The notes: a model not told the origin generated them from the sequence alone. Shown: positions 1 through 6,634, counted from the stretch's first letter. The stretch: 8,005 nucleotides of DNA from Lactobacillales bacterium (GCA_015655485.1 JAATEZ010000071.1:1-8005), one strand, 5' to 3'. Translations and numbers: made by a program.

Positions 1-723
1 TCAAAAAAAATTTCCCGGTTATTATTTTTAGTTATTTATATAGTCCTCCGTCTTATTTCATTTGTTTTATTTGATAATCAATTCATGGCAGGAACACAAC
101 CGACTGATCTAATCGTCTATTTTTTGCTTTTTTCAGGAATTTTCGTGTTGACTTCTTTCATTGTTGATTTATCCGTCTCAGTTTCAGAATCTGTCCATGT
201 TTATCGCAGTGAAGCGATATATGATCATTTAACCGGTCTATATAACAAAGAGACTTTTCATTTTTTTATGGACCAGGTTTATAGTGCATCTTTAAAAAAA
301 AAGACGGCCTTTTCGATCGCAATCATTGACATTGATGATTTCAAACAAGTAAATGATAAATTTGGGCATCGATCTGGTGATGAAGCGCTGATTTTTTTCA
401 GTGATATGGCTAAAGGTTTGAATAATGACTACCTGTTTAACATCTGTCGTATCGGTGGAGATGAGTTTGCTATAGTTGATATATCTGAAGGATTTCAATT
501 AAACGAATTTTTAAAAAAACTTCAAAATATGTTGCAAAATACGCCGCTTCTTTTTGAAAATCATCTTATTGAATTGACGATTTCTGTCGGTGTTGTGCAC
601 TATTCAGGCAGATTAATGAGTCAAGGCAGCTCGAAAGTGGAATATATTTTTGAGGAAGCGGATAAGGCTCTTTATCAAGCTAAAAAACGTGGAAAAAACG
701 GTATTGCTCAGTTTACCAGATAA
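1..723 (+). CDS. Membrane-anchored GGDEF diguanylate cyclase, 5' partial
   Basis: The frame is open from base 1 to the TAA at 721-723, so the ATG at 85 is internal and the gene starts before the window. The 240 visible residues begin with two hydrophobic stretches (about residues 5-25 and 38-55), read as the last membrane segments of an N-terminal sensor region. The GGDEF domain follows: DHLTG at 75-79, the DIDDFK metal-binding strand at 110-115, NDKFGH with guanine-contacting N118 and D127, and an intact GGDEF signature at 152-156. The family condenses two GTP to cyclic di-GMP at the inner membrane face, and all core catalytic positions are present. The RxxD inhibitory I-site normally five residues before GGDEF is absent (DYLF sits there), so product inhibition through that site is unlikely. 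A terminator further downstream separates it from the sugar locus. The missing N-terminus prevents naming its sensory input. Confidence 0.95.
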   Translation, partial: SKKISRLLFLVIYIVLRLISFVLFDNQFMAGTQPTDLIVYFLLFSGIFVLTSFIVDLSVSVSESVHVYRSEAIYDHLTGLYNKETFHFFMDQVYSASLKKKTAFSIAIIDIDDFKQVNDKFGHRSGDEALIFFSDMAKGLNNDYLFNICRIGGDEFAIVDISEGFQLNEFLKKLQNMLQNTPLLFENHLIELTISVGVVHYSGRLMSQGSSKVEYIFEEADKALYQAKKRGKNGIAQFTR

Positions 724-750
724 ACAGACTCTCAATGAAGATCTATATAA

Positions 751-912
751 AAGTTTTCAGCGGCGAACTTCATTTTTTATTTCATTTCTTTTTTGCTGTC
801 ATTTTTAAATCAGCGGCTAAAATCGATTGAGACATTTAATGGCGATTTAGACTATACGAGTGTGATTATCAGTATTTTATTAAAAGATCCATTCACCAAG
901 TCGGATGGATAG
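751..912 (+). pseudogene. Possible 3' remnant of a decayed gene
   Basis: A 53-codon stretch without stops ends at TAG 910-912, only three bases before the left arm of the terminator stem, which is where the 3' end of a real gene would be expected. It has no start codon or ribosome binding site and is preceded in frame by TAA 748-750. Its last half reads like ordinary protein, with a charged amphipathic segment ending in KDPFTKSDG. I do not recognise the family. It lies in the same frame as the diguanylate cyclase but is separated by two stops. It may equally be chance in A/T-rich DNA; a protein search with the C-terminal 37 residues would decide. Confidence 0.22.
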
Positions 913-915
913 CTT

Positions 916-984
916 GATGGACAGCACAACTATTTTATATTAAAAATTTTTAAAGGTGGATGTTACTGCTGTCCATCTTTTTTT
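916..984 (+). terminator. Intrinsic terminator with long perfect stem
   Basis: GATGGACAGCA (916-926) and TGCTGTCCATC (967-977) are perfect 11-bp inverted arms, followed immediately by seven T residues (978-984). Three more pairs (AAC 928-930 with GTT 962-964) can form after a small internal bulge. The 40-base interior contains the 14-base palindrome TTAAAAATTTTTAA (940-953), which could fold as a second small hairpin. The loop is longer than usual for an intrinsic terminator, but the stem and T-run are clear. It would end transcripts from the diguanylate cyclase side before the sugar operon. Confidence 0.8.
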
Positions 985-1007
985 GTTGTCAATTTAGATA
1001 AAGTGAT

Positions 1008-1055
1008 TTATCGGAAATAAAACAATCTGTGAAACTTCATCCGTTTTTCTGATAA
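1008..1055. repeat. Imperfect inverted repeat upstream of sugar operon
   Basis: TTATCGGAAA (1008-1017) is mirrored by TTTCTGATAA (1046-1055): nine of ten positions are complementary and the tenth is a G-T pair, with a 28-base spacer. A related minus-strand sequence, CTATTCGGGAAAT, lies at about 1063-1075. The arms sit between the terminator and the operon start, so they could be regulator half-sites or an RNA hairpin. No known consensus was recognised, and A/T-rich DNA yields such repeats by chance. Confidence 0.25.
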
Positions 1056-1166
1056 TGGCGGCGATTTCCCGAATAGTACTTTTTTGTTTAAAAACGAAAT
1101 ATGGCTAAATTGATTTTAAAGTTAAGCCGGCATTAGGAAAATGGCAAGACTTTTAAAAAAGTGCTA

Positions 1167-1194
1167 TTGCTGTAATATTTTTGTGAGGTAAAAT
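1167..1194 (+). promoter_or_regulatory. Weak sigma-A promoter candidate for the yesU-yetA-lplA operon
   Basis: TTGCTG (1167-1172) as -35 and TAAAAT (1189-1194) as -10 are separated by 16 bases. The -10 matches five of six consensus positions but the -35 matches only three, which would suit a promoter dependent on an activator such as an AraC-type regulator. It would give a leader of about 70 bases before the TTG start at 1274. No cre site (catabolite repression) was recognised nearby. Other -35/-10 pairs in this A/T-rich stretch are possible. Confidence 0.3.
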
Positions 1195-1258
1195 TAAGAT
1201 AGTTTTGGAAGGGCTTTCTTTGCACGGTTTAAAAGATTTAAACTTTGTTTTGTATTTC

Positions 1259-1264
1259 AGGAGG
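1259..1264 (+). promoter_or_regulatory. Ribosome binding site that fixes a TTG start for the DUF1961 gene
   Basis: A full AGGAGG lies nine bases before TTG 1274-1276. The same frame could open earlier at TTG 1205, but that codon has no comparable Shine-Dalgarno sequence, and the extra 23 residues would be encoded across this ribosome binding site. The start at 1274 also gives a protein of the family's normal length. Confidence 0.8.
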
Positions 1265-1273
1265 GAAGAAAAT

Positions 1274-1936
1274 TTGCATAAGAAAATCATTTATAAAAAT
1301 GGATTGACTCAGGCAAAAGATATTGATGGCTGGGTAAAGGAGGGAAAAATAAAGATATCTTTTGATGAAGGGATGATCCTAGAGAATGGAGCAGAGGAAT
1401 CACTAGGTGATCATGCTCATTGGACTTATTGGCTGCCTCAGGATTTTCCTGAGAATATTGAAGTGGAATGGAAATTTAAGCCATTAAGGGAACCTGGATT
1501 GGGCATGATTTTCTTTGCCGCAGCAGGACTAAATGGAGAATCCATATTTTCCGAGCACTTAGAAAAACGTAATGGCTATTATCCTCAATATCATTCCGGA
1601 GATATCAATGTATATCATATTTCCTATTTTCGTCATAAAAATGAATCCGAACTTGCCTTTAGAACTTGCAATTTAAGAAAAAGCAAAGGATTTTACCTTG
1701 TTGCTCAGGGAGCGGATCCGCTGCCTCCCGCAAAAGAGGCTCTTGATTTTTATCAAATGAAGTTAATAAAATTCCATAATACTATTTCTTTCTATATCAA
1801 TGAACTAAAACTTTTTGAATGGAACGATGATGGAGCAGAATACGGTCCAGTTTTAAAAAAAGGAAAAATTGGTTTTCGACAGATGGCACCAATGAAAGCT
1901 ATCTACAAGGATTTAGTTGTTTATGAATTATTTTAA
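1274..1936 (+). CDS. yesU: DUF1961 family protein, YesU type
   Basis: The 220-residue product starts at TTG 1274 behind an AGGAGG; 220 is also the length of B. subtilis YesU as I remember it. Recognisable YesU/DUF1961 blocks run through the protein: EPGLGMIFFAAAG near residues 75-87, YPQYHSGDINVYHISYFRH near 106-124, AFRTCNLRKSKGF near 130-142, GADPLPP near 147-153, and GPVLKKGKIGFRQMAPMKA near 193-211. The family has a concanavalin-like beta-sandwich fold as seen in the YesU structure, typical of carbohydrate-binding or carbohydrate-active proteins, but no activity is established to my knowledge. There is no signal peptide or membrane segment, so it should be cytoplasmic. It is probably the first gene of the operon, 204 bases before the lyase homologue. 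Its conserved company with yetA suggests a role on imported rhamnogalacturonan fragments (inference). Confidence 0.93.
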   Translation: MHKKIIYKNGLTQAKDIDGWVKEGKIKISFDEGMILENGAEESLGDHAHWTYWLPQDFPENIEVEWKFKPLREPGLGMIFFAAAGLNGESIFSEHLEKRNGYYPQYHSGDINVYHISYFRHKNESELAFRTCNLRKSKGFYLVAQGADPLPPAKEALDFYQMKLIKFHNTISFYINELKLFEWNDDGAEYGPVLKKGKIGFRQMAPMKAIYKDLVVYELF

Positions 1937-1947
1937 AGAAAGGCGGA

Positions 1948-2067
1948 ATGATCAATGGTCAGAAGCTTTTAATCAAGGTAAAAAATTTTTTTATTAGGTC
2001 CTGTCAACATGGATTACTTTCCTGCCTGCCGTTGTTAAGGTGGTCCTGGTTTATTTTGTTATTATGA
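1948..2067 (+). other. 39-codon hydrophobic mini-ORF in the yesU-yetA gap
   Basis: ATG 1948 follows AAAGG (1939-1943) at four bases, a short but possible ribosome binding spacing, and reads 39 codons to TGA 2065-2067. The product would begin MINGQKLLIKVKNFF and end in a Trp/Leu-rich hydrophobic tail (about residues 23-39). A second frame across about 1998-2118 is also hydrophobic. In B. subtilis the next gene after yesU is yesV, a DUF624 membrane protein, so this could be a leftover of such a gene or a small membrane peptide. T-rich DNA encodes hydrophobic residues in most frames, so it may be nothing. I cannot assign a function. Confidence 0.2.
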
Positions 2068-2124
2068 ATTTATGTTTTGTAGGGAGAGCGATGATTTTTT
2101 ATATTTGGAATTCTATATAGGGAT

Positions 2125-2130
2125 GAAGGG
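2125..2130 (+). promoter_or_regulatory. Ribosome binding site of the lyase gene
   Basis: GAAGGG lies ten bases before ATG 2141, against sixteen bases before the alternative in-frame ATG at 2147. The first ATG is therefore preferred, although the site is weaker than those of the neighbouring genes. Confidence 0.5.
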
Positions 2131-2140
2131 TTGATCAAAA

Positions 2141-4672
2141 ATGGGAATGAAATGGTTGGATCATGCACCGAAATTTAAAAGAGGTATAAATTGGGGGCAT
2201 CCTTGGAAACGCGGGAGCCTAAAGGAAAGTGAAGTGAAGAATTTTATAAATGTTGGAGAAGTCCCGATACAAAGCCGGGTAATGGCTTATTGGCCGGATG
2301 GTTCAATAAAGTGGACCAGTCACAGTGGCATATTTGCAGAAAACAATTTTTTAGAAAAAGAGCTTTATCAAACAGGAACAAAGGGAAATTCAAAGTCAAG
2401 TTATTTAGCTGAGGAAAAGTATAATGGGATTTATATAAAAAATACGAGTATGACAGCATTTTTTCCTAAACATGGGGAAGGGATCCATTTACTGGACTGG
2501 GTAAAGGAAAGGGATCAATTAAAACTCGAGGGGCTGAAGTTGATTGCCAGAGTAAAAGGTCAGGATTGTCTGTCCAGAGTGACTCAGTTAGAACTAGAAG
2601 AAAACGGACCCATAAAATGTGTGATAAAAGTCTCCGGAAGTATCTTTTTTGAGGAGAAGGAAATACAAAACTTTATTCTTCGGTTTAGATTTTATCGAGA
2701 TATTCAAGAAATAGAAATTGTCCATACGATTCTTATCGCTAGCGACATCCCGGTTGAGGGGATCGGTTTGGAATATAAAGTTTCTTTAGTTGGTGAAAAT
2801 TGGAACAGGCAGATCCGTTTGGCCGGTGACGATGGAATTTATAATGAACCGGCGCAGCTATTGCTTTCGAGAAAATACGGAAATAATAATGGGGCATATG
2901 CAGATCAAATAGCCGGAAAAATTGTTGAAACGGCGGCTAGTGAAGCCGATGTATTTGTTCAGGCAAAGGAAAATGCCATCTGGAATGATTATTATCTTTC
3001 GCAAAGGAATGCCAATTATTATGAAATTCTTAAACGGACTAGTTCAAATTATTCACGAATCAAAGTGGGAGATGGCATTCATTCTAAAGGGTTAGTTTAT
3101 GTTGGCGGAAGGAATGGCGGTGTTGCTTGTGCGGTAAAAAAGTTTTGGGAAAAAACACCTGCGATGATTGAAGTAAATGGATTAACAGAAAGTCATACTA
3201 GCGTCAAGGTATGGTTTTGGTCCCCTGAAGAAACAGCTATTGATTTTCGTCATTATTCTTCAAGAGATCATATGTTAAGCGCCTATGAAGGCATGGAAGA
3301 AATACGTTCTACTCCGATCGGGATCGGCAATACGAGTCAGTTATGGCTGCAGCTTTTTGAAAATATACCTGCTAATGATGAATTATGGAATTTGGCAGCA
3401 GAGAATGAAATACCAGCCCAAATTGTTATGGAACCGATAGATTATTATGAAACCAAGGCACTGGGAGTTTGGAGCCTGCCGAAAAAAGAAACTCCTATTC
3501 AAAAATATTTTGAAAAACAAATGGAAGATTTATTTGATTTTTATCAATTAGAAGTGAAGCAAAGAGGCTGGTACGGATACTGGAACTTTGGCGATGTCAT
3601 GCATACTTACGATCCTTATCGGCATACATGGAGATATGATTTGGGCGGTTTTGCCTGGCAAAATACTGAACTGGTCCCTAACATTTGGCTTTGGCAGTCT
3701 TTTCTTAGAACCGGCAGTAAAGAAGTCTATTATATGGCTGAAGCCATGACAAGGCATACTTCGGAAGTTGATCAATATCATTTAGGCGAGTATAAAGGGT
3801 TGGGATCACGGCACAATGTGATCCATTGGGGCTGTCAATGCAAGGAAGTCCGGATGTCGATGGCAGGTCTTCACCGGTACTATTATTACTTGACTTGTGA
3901 TGAACGCACAAGAGATATATTGATGGATGTCAAGGATAATGAATTTGCTTTAGAGCGGTTGGAACCCTTACGAGAGTTCTTTAAATCAGAGGATAATTAT
4001 CTGCCGATTCGAGTAGGGCCGGACTGGTCATCGCTGGTTTCAAATTGGCTGACCGAGTGGGAGCGGACCAATGATTCCGTTTATGGTGAAAAAATCATGA
4101 CTGGTATTCGGTGCATGGCAGAAACTCCTTACAAATTATTGTCAGGTCCATGTTTTATGTTTGATCCTGTATCCAAAAAAATAAAATATTATGGAACCGG
4201 CAACGTGGACAGCTATCATATGGTCATTTCGTTTGGGGCTCCGCAAGTCTGGATGGAATTAGCCGATATCTTAAAGAAGGATCAATGGAATCGCATGATT
4301 GCCGAGTTTGGCAGATTTTATTCCTTATCAAATGAACAGAAAGAAAATGAATCTGAGCATCTTCTGAATGACAAGAAATTTTCCTGGCCGATGTTCGGCA
4401 GCGGGATGATGGCTTATGCAGCTAATTATTATCAAGATGAAAAGATCGCTAAGAGAGCTTGGGATTGTTTGCTGGATACTGATATTTCCGGCGTTCCTTT
4501 ACCGGTAGCAGATTCATTAAAAACTGTAACTAATTGGCGCACTATCAAGGAAATGCCATGGATTTCAACAAATGTTGTTTCTCAATGGTGTATCAACCTT
4601 ATTTTATGTTTGGAATTGATTGGAGATCAAGTCCCAATTGAGATAATCAATAAACTGGAGGGAAAGAAATGA
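2141..4672 (+). CDS. yetA: YetA / PcRGLX-type exo-rhamnogalacturonan lyase family protein
   Basis: The 843-residue product matches the YetA family in length (B. subtilis YetA is about 857 residues) and in its start, MKWLDHAPKF..INWGHPWKRG, then MAYWPDGSIKWTSH near residues 48-61. The family is built like PcRGLX of Penicillium (polysaccharide lyase family 26): an N-terminal RIFT-barrel-like domain (roughly 1-100), a central beta-sandwich (roughly 100-430) and a C-terminal alpha/alpha toroid (roughly 445-840). Toroid landmarks are WYGYWNFGDVMHTYDPYRHTW near 476-496 and RHNVIHWGCQCKEVRM near 556-571. PL26 enzymes cleave the rhamnosyl-galacturonosyl backbone of rhamnogalacturonan I by beta-elimination from the chain end. 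The bacterial homologue is inferred to act similarly; its exact substrate is unproven. There is no signal peptide, so it would act in the cytoplasm on imported oligosaccharides. Its TGA overlaps the next ATG, indicating translational coupling to the binding lipoprotein. Confidence 0.94.
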   Translation: MGMKWLDHAPKFKRGINWGHPWKRGSLKESEVKNFINVGEVPIQSRVMAYWPDGSIKWTSHSGIFAENNFLEKELYQTGTKGNSKSSYLAEEKYNGIYIKNTSMTAFFPKHGEGIHLLDWVKERDQLKLEGLKLIARVKGQDCLSRVTQLELEENGPIKCVIKVSGSIFFEEKEIQNFILRFRFYRDIQEIEIVHTILIASDIPVEGIGLEYKVSLVGENWNRQIRLAGDDGIYNEPAQLLLSRKYGNNNGAYADQIAGKIVETAASEADVFVQAKENAIWNDYYLSQRNANYYEILKRTSSNYSRIKVGDGIHSKGLVYVGGRNGGVACAVKKFWEKTPAMIEVNGLTESHTSVKVWFWSPEETAIDFRHYSSRDHMLSAYEGMEEIRSTPIGIGNTSQLWLQLFENIPANDELWNLAAENEIPAQIVMEPIDYYETKALGVWSLPKKETPIQKYFEKQMEDLFDFYQLEVKQRGWYGYWNFGDVMHTYDPYRHTWRYDLGGFAWQNTELVPNIWLWQSFLRTGSKEVYYMAEAMTRHTSEVDQYHLGEYKGLGSRHNVIHWGCQCKEVRMSMAGLHRYYYYLTCDERTRDILMDVKDNEFALERLEPLREFFKSEDNYLPIRVGPDWSSLVSNWLTEWERTNDSVYGEKIMTGIRCMAETPYKLLSGPCFMFDPVSKKIKYYGTGNVDSYHMVISFGAPQVWMELADILKKDQWNRMIAEFGRFYSLSNEQKENESEHLLNDKKFSWPMFGSGMMAYAANYYQDEKIAKRAWDCLLDTDISGVPLPVADSLKTVTNWRTIKEMPWISTNVVSQWCINLILCLELIGDQVPIEIINKLEGKK
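4657..4662 (+). promoter_or_regulatory. Ribosome binding site of the lipoprotein gene, inside yetA
   Basis: GGAGGG lies six bases before ATG 4669 and is embedded in the last codons of the lyase gene. With the 4-base ATGA overlap (4669-4672), it implies that both proteins are translated from one message. Confidence 0.85.
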
Positions 4673-6222
4673 ATAAAAACTGTAAGAAATTCATTGCCGC
4701 AGGCGGAAGCTTAGTATTGTCCTTATCTTTACTGGCTGCGTGCGGCGGCAGCGACAAATCAAGCTCAAAATCTGATTCATCGAGTTCTCAAGCAGGAGAC
4801 AATACAATAACTATTATGTCTCCTTATATTGATAGTGAACCACCGGCAAAAGATAATCAGATACAGACTGCTTTAGAAAAATTAACTGGTCAAAAGATGG
4901 ATATGACGTGGGTGGCCAACTCTTCTTATGCAGATAAGTTTAACGTAACTTTAGCAAGCGGAGACTTGCCAGAGATTATGGTAGTTCAAGGCAAAACTGC
5001 GGCATTTGTGAAGTCGGCGGAATCAGGAGCGTTTTGGGATTTAACCAATTATTTAAAAGATTATGATAATTTGGCTCAGGCGAATAAAACAACCCTTAAA
5101 TCTTCGAGCGTCAACGGAAAAGTATACGGAATCTACAGAAGCCGCGACACGATCCGCAGTGCTGTGATCATTCGCAAGGACTGGTTGAAAAAATTAGGAT
5201 TGGAGGTACCTAAAACAACAGAAGATCTTTACAATATTGCTAAAGCCTTCACGGAAGATGATCCTGACGGAAATGGCATCAATGATACTGTGGGCTTGAA
5301 TATTCCTAAATGGGAGTCTATGAATAACGGAAGTATTTACGATATCATGGCTCTGTGGTATGGTGCAGGCAATTCTTGGGTCGAAAGTAAAAATGGTGAT
5401 TTAGAACCAAGTTTCATGAGCAGCGCCTATTTGGATTCATTGACTTTCATCAAAAAGATGGTCGATGAGGGTTTAGTAAATTCTGATTATGCGACCTTAA
5501 GCACCGATAGCTGGAATGATAATTTTATTAATGGAAAAGCCGGGATCATCATAGACACCTATTCAAGAGGGAACACTCTAGCAAATACAATGGATGTGGC
5601 TGACAGTGATGATTATGTGGTGATGACTGGTAATTTAGAAGGACCTGACGGCAATATATATGCCTGGCCGACAGATGGTTACAGCGGTATGCTGGCTATT
5701 ACTAAATCCAGTGTGAAAACCAAAGCTCAATTAAAGAAAGTGCTCTCATTTATCAATGATCTGAATAGTAAAGACGCGCAGGTATTATTGAATAATGGTA
5801 TTGAAGGAGTCAATTTTAAATTGGATGATGGGTTTACTGTAGCGATTGATTCAGAGGAAGCAGAAAAAGTCAAAAACGCGGTGACTTCTTTAGCTCAAAT
5901 CGGAACAAATGTTACAACCAAGAATTATATATATACTGCAAAACCGACTAATGATGCAACACAAGCGGTATATGACAATTGGCAAACAACGATGAAAGCC
6001 GATTTAGACAATGCTGTTTTCAATCCGGCTGCTGCCTATATTTCTGAAACATATACTACAAAAGGAACAGAGCTGGATACGATCATACTGGATGCCAGAA
6101 TCAAATATATTGCAGGACAAATAGATAAAAACGGCTGGAAAGATGCCCTGGAATTATGGAAAAAATCCGGAGGCTCAGAAGTCATCTCTGAAATGACAAA
6201 ATTATCTAAAACGACAAAATAA
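4669..6222 (+). CDS. lplA: LplA-type sugar ABC transporter substrate-binding lipoprotein
   Basis: The 517-residue product has a lipoprotein signal: basic start MNKNCKK, hydrophobic core (8-22) and lipobox LAAC with Cys25 as the lipidated residue, followed by a Ser/Lys-rich linker (about 26-45). The mature part is a family 1 extracellular solute-binding protein of the LplA/YtcQ kind (LplA about 502 residues): TITIMSPYIDSEPP near the start, ASGDLPEIM near 96-104, GKVYGIYRSRD near 145-155 and RKDWLKKLGLEVP near 165-177. DDPDGNGIND at 197-206 is an EF-hand-like calcium-loop sequence often seen in this subfamily. It would sit on the outer face of the membrane and deliver an oligosaccharide to an ABC permease pair plus a shared ATPase. 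Context points to a rhamnogalacturonan-derived ligand (inference). No permease genes follow it within the window. The symbol lplA here means the B. subtilis lipoprotein, not lipoate ligase. Confidence 0.94.
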   Translation: MNKNCKKFIAAGGSLVLSLSLLAACGGSDKSSSKSDSSSSQAGDNTITIMSPYIDSEPPAKDNQIQTALEKLTGQKMDMTWVANSSYADKFNVTLASGDLPEIMVVQGKTAAFVKSAESGAFWDLTNYLKDYDNLAQANKTTLKSSSVNGKVYGIYRSRDTIRSAVIIRKDWLKKLGLEVPKTTEDLYNIAKAFTEDDPDGNGINDTVGLNIPKWESMNNGSIYDIMALWYGAGNSWVESKNGDLEPSFMSSAYLDSLTFIKKMVDEGLVNSDYATLSTDSWNDNFINGKAGIIIDTYSRGNTLANTMDVADSDDYVVMTGNLEGPDGNIYAWPTDGYSGMLAITKSSVKTKAQLKKVLSFINDLNSKDAQVLLNNGIEGVNFKLDDGFTVAIDSEEAEKVKNAVTSLAQIGTNVTTKNYIYTAKPTNDATQAVYDNWQTTMKADLDNAVFNPAAAYISETYTTKGTELDTIILDARIKYIAGQIDKNGWKDALELWKKSGGSEVISEMTKLSKTTK

Positions 6223-6315
6223 TGAATTTTGTCTCTCAAATTGCCGACTCATTCATATGCTTAAATGAAGGAAACAGCTCTAAATATGAATAAATGGCGG
6301 GTCAAAAGCAGCTTC

Positions 6316-6364
6316 TCCGGAAAAGATCAAGCTATTCAGAAAACAGTAAAAGCTTTTTTCCGGA
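6316..6364 (+). repeat. Inverted repeat, possible terminator or operator
   Basis: TCCGGAAAA (6316-6324) and TTTTCCGGA (6356-6364) form a perfect 9-bp stem. AGCT elements inside (6330-6333 and 6351-6354) could extend it across an internal loop. It lies 94 bases after the lipoprotein stop. The downstream sequence is T-rich but interrupted (TATTCTTGTTCTTTTC), so it is at best a leaky terminator. A regulatory hairpin or an operator is the alternative. Confidence 0.4.
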
Positions 6365-6619
6365 TATTCTTGTTCTTTTCTTGAAGCTGAACACTTTTGG
6401 CCCAGCCTCTTGTTATAAAAAAGAGAAAAATTTAATGGAAAATAAAAATGTGAGATAGCGCGCCAAGTCTGCTTATTGTCTGATTCCATGCCACACAAGG
6501 CTTTGGAATTGACATCTACTTGATTATTCCATTTTTTTCTTTTTTGCTTTTTATTTTATTACTCGATCCTTCCAGTTTGACGGTATTTTTTTGGCTGTTG
6601 ACAACTAGAATATAAACAT

Positions 6620-6624
6620 AGGAG
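6620..6624 (+). promoter_or_regulatory. Ribosome binding site serving two staggered ATG codons
   Basis: AGGAG lies ten bases before ATG 6635, which opens the regulator, and six bases before ATG 6631, which opens a five-codon frame (MNEEV) ending at TAA 6646-6648. The two starts are four bases apart in different frames. The better-spaced first ATG may compete with the regulator start. Confidence 0.6.
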
Positions 6625-6634
6625 ATTGTCATGA

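Larger units (their letters stand above)
724..1258. other. Gene-poor intergenic region
   Basis: This stretch of about 535 bases lies between the diguanylate cyclase and the ribosome binding site of the DUF1961 gene. It contains a stop-free tail that may be a gene remnant (751-912), a strong intrinsic terminator (916-984), an imperfect inverted repeat (1008-1055) and a weak promoter candidate (1167-1194). No intact gene with a start and ribosome binding site was found in it. Because transcription from upstream should end near 984, the promoter of the sugar operon must lie between about 985 and 1258. Confidence 0.7.
6223..6634. other. Intergenic region between lipoprotein and regulator genes
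   Basis: This 412-base region has no convincing gene. A short + strand frame (6265-6384, 39 codons) and a minus-strand frame (about 6280-6498) both lack a credible ribosome binding site. It contains an inverted repeat (6316-6364) and, at 6526-6560, a T-rich tract preceded by a short TGGAAT/ATTCCA pair (6504-6509 / 6526-6531) that could act as a weak terminator. The regulator's promoter should lie here, but no well-spaced -35/-10 pair was found. Confidence 0.6.

Noticed and set aside
85..723. Diguanylate cyclase read as a complete gene starting at ATG 85
   Set aside because: The frame stays open to base 1 with a hydrophobic membrane-like segment before ATG 85, so the true start lies outside the window.
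985..1258. Catabolite repression (cre) site upstream of the operon
   Set aside because: No sequence with the central CG and flanking half-sites of the cre consensus was found on either strand by eye.
1205..1273. N-terminal extension of the DUF1961 gene from TTG 1205
   Set aside because: It lacks a ribosome binding site, runs through the strong AGGAGG for TTG 1274, and would exceed the family length.
2244..3911. Several minus-strand frames of 68-77 codons inside the lyase gene
   Set aside because: They are antisense shadows of a clearly coding strand and have no independent signals.
6265..6384. Plus-strand 39-codon frame starting ATG 6265
   Set aside because: No ribosome binding site lies at a suitable distance, and the product is lysine-rich with a phenylalanine-rich end and no recognisable domain.
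6280..6498. Minus-strand frame of about 72 codons in the gap after the lipoprotein gene
   Set aside because: Its start codon has no Shine-Dalgarno sequence, the product resembles no family I recognise, and it overlaps the inverted repeat.
6509..6514. Second TTGACA upstream of the regulator
   Set aside because: The position 17 bases downstream is a T-run (6532-6537), not a -10-like hexamer.
6598..6603. Consensus TTGACA as -35 of a regulator promoter
   Set aside because: Its -10 would fall at about 6621-6626, on the ribosome binding site, so no usable leader would remain.
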